Assembly: GCF_021869535.1 (NCBI RefSeq) | Contig: NW_026262581.1 | Location: 113,550,771-113,614,770, forward strand | Direction of reading: 5' to 3' | Source of the DNA: Mytilus californianus | Lineage: Eukaryota; Mollusca; Bivalvia; Mytilida; Mytilidae | Length of the DNA stretch: 64,000 nucleotides | Part shown: piece by piece, positions 25,201 to 33,807 of the stretch | Layout: every line of letters starts with the position of its first letter | Numbering within the stretch: the stretch's first letter is position 1 | The notes under the pieces: model-generated | What the model was told of the DNA's origin: nothing | Databases searched by the model: none | What the model saw: only the letters and a program-made list of their open reading frames with translations | Translations under genes and position numbers: made by a program

Positions 25201-28200
25201 TGAGTAGGCCCGAGGGCCACGTTATACGTTATGCAATGAGACAGTAACTTCACACAAAATAATTACTCGAAAAGATCTGTTTATAATGGACATAATATAT
25301 TCCGTTCTCAATTCTATTAAATAAACAATGTACACGAAACAAACACGTCTGACCAATAAGTTTTATTTTATAATACACATTTAAGGGTATTTATCCACTA
25401 ATACCATGTATATGCGATCTTATTGGCAATCATACCACATCTTCCTATTCTTATACATCCGAATATTGATCATGACTTGAGATTGTCATGTGTTGTTTGG
25501 TTGCTATCTGACTGATACTCATCCATATCATATTGTTTTAAGAAGAATAGTTTTTACCTTCATTATCTGCTGGTGCTAAATGTGCTACTTGGTCAGCTTC
25601 TATTTGCTGTAAAATAATAAATAAGTTTCTGCACATTACCTTTCAATCATTCACGTGACTATATCTTTCAACCATTCACATGACTATATACCTTTCAACC
25701 ATTCACGTGACTATACCTTTCAGCTATTCACGTGACCATACCTTTCAACCATTCACGTGGCTAACCTTTCAACCATTCACGTGACTATACCTTTCAACCA
25801 TTAGTGTGACTATACCTTTCAACCATTCACGTGACTATACCTTTCAACCATTCTCGTGACTATACTGGCCTTTCAACCATTCACGTGACTATATCTTTCA
25901 ACCATTCACGTGACTTTACCTTTCAATCATTCATGTGACTATACCTTTCAACCATTCATGTGACTATACCTTTCAACCATTCACGTGACTATACCTTTCA
26001 ACCATTCACGTGACTATACCTTTCAATCATTCACGTGACTATACCTTTCAATCATTCACGTGACTATACCTTTCAACCATTCACGTGACTATACCTTTCA
26101 ACCATTCACGTGACTATACCTTTCAACCATTCACGTGACTTTACCTTTCAACCATTCACGTGACTATATACCTTTCAACCATTCACGTGACTATACCTTT
26201 CAACCATTCACGTGACTATATACCGTTCAACCATTCACATGACTATATACCGTTCAACCATTCACGTGACTATATACCTTTCAACCATTCACGTGACTAT
26301 ATACCGTTCAACCATTCACATGACTATACCTTTCAGCCATTCACGTGACTATACCTTTCAACCATTCACCTGACTATACCTTTCAACCATTCACGTGACT
26401 ATACCTTTCAACTATTCACGTGACTATACTGGCCTTTCAACCATTCACGTGACTATACCGTTCAACCATTCACATGACTATACCTTTCAACCATTCACAT
26501 GACTATACCTTTCAACCATTCACGTGACTATACTGGCCTTTCAACCATTCACGTGACTATATCTTTCAACCATTCACGTGACTTAACCTTTCAATCATTC
26601 ATGTGACTATACCTTTCAACCATTTAGGCGACTATATTTTTCAACCATTCACGTGACTATACCTTTCAACCATTCACGTGATTATATTTTTCAATCATTC
26701 AAATGGCTATACCTTTCAACCATTCACCCGACTATATCTTTCAACCATTAATGTGACTATACCTTTCAACCATTCACATGACTATATCTTTCAACCATTC
26801 ACATGACTATACCTTTCAACCATTCACGTGACTATACCTTTCAGCTATTCACGTGACTATACCTTTCAACCATTCACTTGACTAACCTTTCAACCATTCA
26901 CGTGACTATACCTTTCAATCATTCATGTGACTATACCTTTCAACCATTCACGTGACTATACCTTTCAAACATTCACGTGACTATACCTTTCAATCATTCA
27001 CGTGACTTTACCTTTCAACTATTCACGTGACTATATACCTTTCAACCATTCACGTGACTATACATTTCAACCATTCACGTGACTATACCTTTCAACCATT
27101 CGCGTGACTATATACCTTTTAACCATTCACATGACTATATACCTTTCAACCATTCACGTGACTATACCTTTCAACCATTCACGTGACTATACTGGCCTTT
27201 CAACCATTCACGTGACTATATCTTTCAACCATTCACGTGACTTTACCTTTCAACCATTCACGTGACTATACTGGCCTTTCAACCATTCAACCATTCACGT
27301 GACTTTACCTTTCAACCATTCACGTGACTATACTTGCCTTTCAACCATTCAGGCGACTATATTTTTCAACCATTCACGTGACTATACCTTTCAACCATTC
27401 ACGTGATTATATCTTTCAACCATTCACATGACTATACCTTTCAACCATTCACGTGACTATACCTTTCAACAATTCACATGACTATATCTTTCAACCATTC
27501 ACATGACTATACCTTTCAACCATTCACGTGACTATACCTTTCAGCCATTCACGTGACTATACCTTTCAACCATTCGCGTGACTAACCTTTCAACCATTCA
27601 CGTAACTATACCTTTCAACCATTCACGTGACTATACCTTTCAACAATTCACATGACTATATCTTTCAAGCAGTTTCATGATTTTAAAAACAAAATATTTC
27701 TATTGGGTTTTACATAGAAATTAGAAGATGTGGTTTGAGTGTCAATGAGACAACTCTCCATCCAAGTCACAATGTGAAAAAGGTAAACAATTATAGTCAA
27801 AATACGGCCTTCAACACTGAGACTTGGCTCACACTGAACAGCAAGCTATAAAAATAAAGGGCCCCAAAATGACTAGTGTAAAACAATTCAAACAGGAAAA
27901 CCAACGGTCTAATCTATATAAAAAACGCGAAACGAGAAACGCTTAAGAACCACATCAACAACGACAACCACTGAAACAGGTTCCTGACTTAGGACAGGTG
28001 CAATCAAATGCAGCGGGTTTAAACGTTTTAACAAGCGCCAACCTTCATCCTAGCCTGAAATAGTAGTGTAACATTACAACATATATAGAAAGACACACTA
28101 TAAAATATCAATTGAAATGGCTTAACTCAATCCAAAAGACATATTAACAAAATCAAGTAAATGCATACTTCTATTTTGTTCAATGCAAAGCTGATGTTCG

Positions 28201-29102
28201 ACTTTTTTATACTCTACGCTACTGTGCTTCGATCGTCAACATCTGTTCATTAAAATGTTTCTACAATGAGAATGGTAAAAACATCATTTGTCTTCCCTTA
28301 GTCTCCCATTTTATTAAAAACTACACTTACCCAAATACAAAGTACACTGAACAGATACTATCAAGATTTTTTATTTTCTTTTATCCACAACATTATGATT
28401 GAGTTTGGTGGATTTATTTCCAAATAGACTTATGGATATCCTCAAACATAATTATGGAGCTTTTTATATACAATATTTTTTTACTGAATCAGCGCCTCAT
28501 AAAACTCGGACCAGTTTTTCAAAACCCCGGGCGATGTAAAAAGCAAATATTTAAGTATAAAGATAGAAGGAAAATATGCGTCGTCTAATTTGTGTTCAAA
28601 ATGGTCTTTTATCAAAAATAAGCTGGACGCTCGTGGATAAAACTGATATACTTGCGGAATACGAGTATTATAAATCAAACCGATATGATTGATTGTAATT
28701 TTACTCGAAAACCCTGATCTGCCCTGTAAAAAAAGGGACTGATAAACGAGAAAAAACACAATACGAACAGTAAACTAGAAACCTATACTGTGAATAACGA
28801 TATTTGCAGCACATGTATCACTCACATTTTTTCAAAGTGAAGACATGGTTAGAAATATCATTTCCTGGTTTGTAAAATGTTGAAGCATTTTGCCAATAGC
28901 GAAAAAAATATAATAGCGTTATGAGTGCATAGATTTAAATGTATAAGGAAACAAAATCCCCTACCAATGACTGTCTGTTGTGTTGTACGGCTAACTTTTT
29001 CAACAGATCATTAGGATCGCCCTTTCCCTTTTCTTCAGTTTTTGTTTTCTCTTTTTTCTGTGCTTTCTTCTTTTTTCCTTTCATTTTGCTCCCCGACTTC
29101 AT
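16265..29102 (-). CDS. EF-hand protein with lysine-rich N-terminus (10 exons)
   Basis: Exons on the minus strand: 29102-28965, 25606-25558, 24764-24649, 24452-24245, 23050-22782, 21252-21136, 20793-20709, 20141-20094, 18929-18811, 16519-16265. All phases match, giving 467 residues. The N-terminus (MKSGSKMKGKKKKAQKKEK) is strongly basic. Residues 102-165 form an EF-hand pair: loop 1 at 107-118 (DSAKTGTLNVDG) ends in Gly instead of Glu, so calcium binding there is doubtful, while loop 2 at 143-154 (DKDGNGEIDFDE) is canonical. Exon 5 (172-260) is basic and includes GLTDRQLARQMKRLQR. The C-terminal exon ends in VTPWIPGPYRLFRRK and RIRPFSAH. It contains an in-frame GTAAGT near 16477, but reading through gives the better protein. 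I cannot place it in a family; the basic N-terminus and single EF-hand pair recall the EFCAB type of ciliary/flagellar protein, which is only a guess. A separate upstream noncoding exon is possible. Confidence 0.85.
16703..17447 (+). repeat. Family A element, four monomers
   Basis: Starts TTATTCCCCCACCG ... TAGGGGCATTAAG with TTGTCTGTCCGTACGTCC and ends AAGCGGGGGCATCATCTGTG plus the TGTCCCATGGACACA palindrome and CCCCATTTA. It lies in the last intron of the EF-hand gene in the antisense direction to that gene. Confidence 0.8.
17780..18035. mobile_element. TIR element with 6-bp target duplication
   Basis: Left end CATACCTGCCAAGTTTTC; right end, inverted, CAGACCTGTCAACCTTC. Both subterminal parts hold GGGGGATTTC. 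The flanks are CGAATG at 17774-17779 and CGAATG at 18036-18041, an exact 6-bp direct repeat. 256 bp, no ORF of its own, so non-autonomous. Confidence 0.7.
18526..18657. repeat. 132-bp near-perfect palindrome (long hairpin)
   Basis: Arms 18526-18586 and 18597-18657 pair over 61 bases with four mismatches and no gaps, around a 10-base loop (TGAGAGCGAA). Arms begin GTTGCACAGTGTGCTAGTGA and include three CATATGG blocks. It lies in the last intron of the EF-hand gene and would be transcribed as a strong stem-loop. Confidence 0.9.
19387..19582. repeat. TIR element, CTGTGGATTCAT family, second copy
   Basis: CTGTTGATTCATT at the left and AATGAATCCACAG at the right over 196 bp, matching the copy at 7-199 in length and ends. 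Confidence 0.55.
19828..20023 (+). mobile_element. tRNA-derived SINE
   Basis: The head GGCCTCGGTGGACGACTGGT and, 60 bases on, GTGAGTTTGAATCTC resemble RNA polymerase III A and B boxes. The body holds CCGCCGTGAAATAGCGCAAT and TGTTGTTGAACACCAAT, a core shared by many molluscan SINEs, and it ends in an AATCAATC-type tail. The short TATATGT on both sides is a possible but uncertain target duplication. Not a functional tRNA gene: the acceptor stem and 3' half are missing. Confidence 0.75.
21911..22062. repeat. Family F TIR element
   Basis: CAGAGGCGGATTTAGG at the left and GGATCCGCCACT at the right, with a long G run after the left end and a C run before the right. No clean target duplication. It lies in the intron between EF-hand exons 5 and 6. 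A fragment of element M (GAAGTGGTATGATTGCCAAT) follows at 22366-22440. Confidence 0.65.
23528..23692. repeat. Family F TIR element
   Basis: CAGGGGCGGATCCAGCC to GGATCCGCCACTG, the best-preserved terminal repeat pair of the family in this window. A run of about 24 C at 23655-23676 may be inexact in length. Confidence 0.75.
23755..24235 (-). repeat. Degenerate tandem copies of the EF-hand exon end and its splice donor
   Basis: The 3' end of EF-hand exon 4 and its donor (24284-24239) recur downstream in the intron at about 24230-24190, 24131-24089, 24030-24001, 23960-23918, 23900-23873, 23855-23817 and 23790-23761. On the minus strand each reads roughly CACATGACACAAGGAGATAC, AGCAGGGGAGG, GACCAGGGTAA. 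Divergence grows with distance. The nearest copy keeps the frame only briefly. Confidence 0.75.
25645..27665 (+). repeat. 25-bp satellite, about 80 copies, E-box rich
   Basis: Unit TATACCTTTCAACCATTCAC plus GTGAC. The array fills much of intron 1 of the EF-hand gene. By hand count about 50 units carry the perfect palindrome TCACGTGA. Insertions of TA or TGGC between units recur in blocks, showing that multi-unit segments were copied. The open frame at 26160-26348 is only an effect of the repeat. Confidence 0.96.
27723..28045 (+). repeat. Dispersed mussel element M, near full length
   Basis: Starts GATGTGGTTTGAGTGTCAAT and GAGACAACTCTCCATCCAAG, then AAAACCAACGGTCTAATCTA, ACGACAACCACTGAAACAGG and GACTTAGGACAGGTGCAATC. 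Other copies: 29604-30112, 45415-45720, 52676-52981, 60697-60790, 62853-63045. It has no coding capacity. I recognise it as a very common Mytilus repeat but cannot assign a class. Confidence 0.75.
28046..28964 (-). other. Rest of EF-hand intron 1, one unexplained ORF
   Basis: A minus-strand open frame (28759-28481, 92 codons) preceded by a TTTTTTTACAG-type acceptor reads GFSSKITINHIGLIYN and ends SPGVLKNWSEFYEALIQ. It looks less repetitive than its surroundings but matches nothing I know and is not needed to join the flanking exons. Confidence 0.25.
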
Positions 29103-29603
29103 TGCTAGGAAGAAGCTGTGTCCATTCTAAAATTTGAGGATATCGCCAACAATACGACAAACGTCACTGGTGTTACTGTGGCGATAACTTACATCGAAAA
29201 GAGTTCAGAGAGAACGTTTTACGTTTCCGTGACATGTAAATAAAAACCCCGTGTATGAATATACGTCATAGAATTTCTGCTATCTATTTAACGTACAGCA
29301 AAGCCCCTTAGTATTAGTTGCATGTAAATTTAAATACTAGTATAGAGAGGAACAGAAAAAATAAACTGGTTGTGGTCTGTTTTGCTGTGTGGTATTTTGC
29401 ACATTATCCCTTTTTATGTATTATTGACAGTTGTATACATTGAATGGCCTTTTATTAACACAAAAAAATGATACAAAAACTGATGCGTTATTTCTGTTGT
29501 TTGACAGGATATTGTTTATTTGCATCTGGCGCAAGCACACTTTTTGTCTATATTGCCTTCGGTTACTATCAAATATACAACAATAATATTTATAAAAATA
29601 CTA

Positions 29604-30112
29604 GTAAGGAGATGTGGTAGGATTGCCAATGAGACAACTACCTACAAGAGACCAAAGGAAGATGATGTTAACAAATATATGTCACAGTACGACATCGAAT
29701 AACGAGCAAAAACCTTTACCGTATGTCATAAAAGGTCCGGACATGATAAAATATGACACAATTTAAAACAGAAAACCAACGGCCTGATTAAGGCTAAAAA
29801 CAATATTTGAAAAATTCAATATGGCAGACAGCAACCCACAGGCACCGTGTCTCTGAAAAAAATTATACTTTACATAACATTATAATCTGATTAAAATCAA
29901 GACCAATATCGTCTCGCATGCTAGTACAAGCTCTTATGGGTATAACGGAATAAGATATATAAATTTTAATTAGATTGATAACATTAAAGTATGTAGGTAA
30001 TTTTTTCAGAGACAAGTGCCTGTGCAGCAACCGACGACAACCACTGAATTACAGGCTCCTGACTTTGAACAGACACATTCAAAATGTTGCGCACTCCCCA
30101 TAACAAGGGATA
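29604..30112 (+). repeat. Element M split by a later insertion
   Basis: The left part (GAGATGTGGTAGGATTGCCA to about 29836) and right part (30025-30112, CGACGACAACCACTGAATTA to GACACATTCAAAATG) align to consecutive segments of the other M copies. A 188-bp TIR element separates them. Confidence 0.75.
29837..30024. mobile_element. hAT-like MITE with perfect 8-bp target duplication
   Basis: The left end CACAGGCACCGTGTCTCTGA pairs with the right end, which inverted reads CACAGGCACTTGTCTCTGAA; the arms run about 28 bases with one small gap and continue AAAAAATTA. The 8-bp repeat CAGCAACC lies at 29829-29836 and again at 30025-30032. An 8-bp duplication with CA..TG ends fits the hAT superfamily. 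Non-autonomous. Confidence 0.88.
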
Positions 30113-31421
30113 GTGATGAGACAGCACTGCATAAGAACAAACCGTAAAATCAAGTATGAAAGTTCTCAGTTCTTGTCTTATCAGATTGATACGAAGCAAC
30201 ATAAGATAATAATAATACAAAAATACAAAACACAGGAAATGCCGATCTAAAAGTACTTGCAGTTACTGTGTATAAATAAACCATATTTCACCAGACTAAA
30301 ATATCACATCCAACGGACTTGTGTAAAGACGTCTTAAACAGTCTGAGACAAAGCATTACCTTGTACAATGTCAAAATATAATTATCAACAGGGTGTATGA
30401 CATAAGTGGTCATACGTAATTTTTTTTTTAACGTTTCCCGTGTGGAACTTAAATTTCAAAATCTAGAAAAGAATAATTACACCTGTTTATATTGTATTTT
30501 AAAGCCATTTGGTAACAAAATTGTCAGGGATTATACATAGTATTAACTGGAATGAAGAGACAATGAATAACAGTTATATAATATATTTTAAAAAATCATC
30601 TTAAACATCTTTAGAAACATAAATATTAAAATCTTTAGCACAATATTCTAATACAAATCATTTATTTTACAAACTGCATTATGAATTAGGATGATATCTA
30701 CTATTGAACATACGCTCTGCTTTTTTTTGCAACAACAAACAAATGTTAAAACTATTTGAAAATAAACCTTTTTATCTTATTTACTCCATATCCTTTCATT
30801 TTCTCTTCACATACTGGATCTAATTTTACTGCACGTTGAAGAGGAATAAGGTGTTTATTAGAAACACCTGAAGGTGCTAAACAAGTGAATCAGACACCTC
30901 AAACTGATTCCTTGTGTATGATCTGAGCAAAGTTTCATGTTTCGTAGACAGGCATTATCCTTTAGTATTTTACCCTTTTCGTCACAGAAACTAGCGTCAA
31001 TATCTCTTCTTCAGGGTCAATTCAAACGATCAAAACACCGCAGGATGTTTTTTCATAGTATTTTTTTTTTGTACATTTTCGGCAGTAAATTGATTGCTTA
31101 GCTGGAGGAGACACCATGGAACAATGCTTTAGAATCATATGCATATGAATCTCCCCGTGTCTAAACTATGAAAGCCACTAAGAAGTAATACATAAATATA
31201 TAAAATTAAAATAGGGATCATATATATGATTGCTTAACTGGAGGAGACACCAGGGATGGTGCTTAAGAATCCAATTTGAATATGATTATCCCCGTGCCAA
31301 AACCAGCCAAGCAAGCAGTTAAAAAGGCAAAGAAAATGAAATGTTATTTTAACAATATTAAACTATTTACAATGAGTGTGAATGAAGTTACTCAAATGTT
31401 TTAATACTAATGTACGTGTCC
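30113..31421. other. Intergenic stretch with one repeated 95-bp module
   Basis: Two direct copies of a module with ATTGCTTAGCTGGAGGAGAC, ACCATGG and CCCCGTG start near 31089 and 31226 (137 bp apart). The rest is AT-rich and unrecognised. Confidence 0.45.
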
Positions 31422-32886
31422 TCAAATCAAATCAAATTAAATCAAAGTTTTATTTATTGTCGATACATTGCAAACAAAGTAACACAAGCTCTTGCGAGCT
31501 TTTAAAATCGACATTATAATACATTACACACAAACAAAATGACATGCAAACAAACATACATATCAAGACAAACATACATATAATAAAACATAAGACAGCA
31601 AGCAGTCAAGCACATAAGCAAAACAAAATAATACTGTTCATGCAGATAAATTGTAAAATCAAAGCAAACTAATTTAGCATAAAAAGCATAAAAAACCAAG
31701 CTAAGCTCAAATCATAAAGCACTCATTGCATGCATTACATTGGCATGAGCTGTCATTCCAGGTCTGTATTAAATTGGAAAATTGAATTAAAGAAGTTTCC
31801 TGTCTGATGTGGTTTGGCAGCTCATTCCATATATGTGGAGCACTATAACGGAACGATTTTAGCCCATATCTTGTAGTGTTTACTCTCGGTATATCAGCTG
31901 TATCCTTGGATCTAAAATTATAACGTTGAGTTTTGATATGTATTGTGTCATGAAGATATCTTGGACTTTTCTTGTGTACAATTTTAAATGTTTCAATTCC
32001 AACAATGGTTCTAAGTCTGCGAATTTTTAAAGATGGAAGTTTAGAAGAGAAAAGTAAATTTTCATAGCTGCTTATATAGACGTCCTCATATATGAAGCGG
32101 AGAGCTCTTTCCTGATTTTTTTCAATTTTCTGTGTATTGTTTTTCACTACAGAAATGCCAAATTACCGGACAATAATTAAAATTTGAAAGAATGAAAGAG
32201 TAATGAGCTGTTAGACGTCCCAACCTGTTTAAATATTTGCCAATACGTTTCAGAATGTTAATTTGTCTTGAAGGTTTTTTGCAAATTTGTGAGATATGTT
32301 TATCAAAATTTAGTCTATCGTTACACCAAGGAGTCTAACATCTTCATCACGTGAAACAGTATTGCCTTCTAAATCAAAAGTTAAATTATAATAGTTTGTC
32401 CTTTTCCCAATAGCAATGGCCTGGAACTTGTCTGGATTCGCTTTCATTAAATTTTGTGAAAACCATTTTATCATTTTTGAACTATCATTTTCAAGTGTTT
32501 TAACTAAATTATCTACATTATTGTCACAGTAAGACATGGTATTGTCATCTGCATAGCTATAAACCGTACTGTCTTGAACACAGTAGAAAATATCGTTGAC
32601 GAAGATATTAAACAACATTGGTCCAAGAATTGACCCTTGGGGGCCCCTTTATCAGTATTTCCCAGTCATTGTAAGTATTGCCAATCTTTATACGTTGCCT
32701 TCTATTTTTCAGGTAACTTTTAAATAACTTTAACGAGCTATCAGAAACGCCATACGCCTGTAATTTTAATAAAAGTAAATCGTGGGGCAAACAGTCAAAG
32801 GCTTTTGATAGATCCATTAGGATGGCCGCAATATATTTATTTTCATCAAGAGCTTTTTTCCAATCTTCTATAATTTCTAGAACTCA
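31422..32886 (-). mobile_element. 5'-truncated, frameshifted non-LTR retrotransposon (LINE), RT and C-terminal part
   Basis: Read on the minus strand, the copy starts inside the reverse transcriptase with MDLSKAFDCLPHDLLLLKLQ. After a one-base loss near 32625 (where a GxPQGSILGP block is expected) the frame shifts to LFNIFVNDIF and SYADDNTM, the catalytic YADD box. It continues through LLGVTID and ICKKPSRQINILKRIGK; after another shift near 32150 it ends with KSFRYSAPHIWNELPNHIR, the usual tail of jockey/CR1-like molluscan and coral LINEs. The 3' end carries a short TTTGA-type tail (plus strand CAAAT repeats at 31422-31446). Two frameshifts and the 5' truncation make it dead. Confidence 0.88.
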
Positions 32887-32962
32887 CAGGTATTAACAAA
32901 AAGAAATTTTCTGGAGGATGCCATGCCAGTTAGCAAAATTATTACACGACTGAGATATATTT

Positions 32963-33290
32963 TTAAACAAATTTTGTCGCCTCCTCGTTAAATTTGGTGC
33001 AATGATGGAGAAAGTGTATCCAATCAGGTTCTACCTGACATGAGCCACACTGCCCGCAAAGTCTAAGGTGTAGAGGGACACCCAGGGTCCCTGGTATCTA
33101 TCAGTTTCTATTTGCAAACGATGTCACGGCTGAAATTCTAAGTTTCGTTATACTCCACCTATTCTCGAAATTACTGACAAGAGATAAATAACGTTCAAAT
33201 CCTAAAATTGCCTTAAAAGTTGTGTAAGTACGAAGTTTCCTTCTGAATGTTTTTTTTTATAGATTTCCCCATAGTTTCAAAAACCTTCTT
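32963..33290 (-). mobile_element. LINE C-terminal zinc-finger fragment, broken
   Basis: Minus-strand translation gives RTYTTFKAILGFERYLSLV, then ITKLRISAVTS, LQIETDRYQ, LHLRLCGQCGSCQ and IHFLHHCTKFNEEATKF before a stop at 32963-32965. The KLRISA..IE..RY..P..LRLC..C...HFL..C order is the C-terminal module of many molluscan LINE-type polyproteins. At least two frameshifts separate the pieces. It lies immediately upstream (minus strand) of the RT fragment, but in the wrong order for a single element, so it is probably a second insertion or the target of the first. Confidence 0.7.
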
Positions 33291-33695
33291 TTACCGTGGC
33301 TTTTTAGTTTGCTTCTTGAACTTTTCTTTCTCTCAATCCCTGTCAGTAATATGTCGGAAAATTTGGTAGTATACGTTAAAGTGATCCATACCAAGATAAT
33401 GTCATTTGGACATATTATTTTTTGGTTTGTTCATAAGTATTTTGAAGCAAGGGAAATGTCGGTTTCAATGTAAGAGAATATTTTTTTATAATATCATAGT
33501 AACTTGAGTGGAAAACGACCAAGTTCTGTCAATATGTGGTATACAATTAAAAAAATAAATATTCGTGAAAAAATGTCAAAATTCTGAAGCCAATTAAGCG
33601 CCTGTGGATTTTCCCAGAGACATATATACACATATATTTCCCAATAAAATGTCTTTATCATTTCAATCGTCATTTTCCTTTATTAAAGCAACACA
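33291..33695. other. Upstream flank of AGPAT5, nothing clear
   Basis: Possibly a further decayed part of the LINE fragment up to about 33360. No ORF or repeat can be supported between 33360 and 33695. Confidence 0.35.
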
Positions 33696-33752
33696 ATCCG
33701 GAAAAGTTCCACCATCGTTTTAAATCTTACACTACCAACGAAAACTTCCGGT
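33696..33752 (+). promoter_or_regulatory. AGPAT5 proximal promoter: inverted pair of ETS sites
   Basis: ATCCGGAAAA at 33696-33705 and ACTTCCGGTT at 33743-33752 are opposite-facing ETS (GABPA-type) core sites, 56-112 bases before the AGPAT5 ATG. Such sites mark TATA-less housekeeping promoters in animals. No TATA box is visible. A six-codon upstream ORF (ATG 33754, stop 33772-33774) follows, if transcription starts before it. Confidence 0.5.
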
Positions 33753-33807
33753 TATGAATGTCCATGCTTTTTAAAAATTAAAAAACTGAAGGTCTTACAG
33801 AAAACCA

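Noticed and set aside
26160-26348. 62-codon ORF in the 25-bp satellite
   Set aside because: Pure tandem repeat (SHDYIPFNH-type rotation); frame lost outside the block.
29165-29195. RFX X-box (ciliary gene promoter) upstream of the EF-hand gene
   Set aside because: GTTACT and GATAAC half-sites are present but separated by five bases, outside the usual 0-3.
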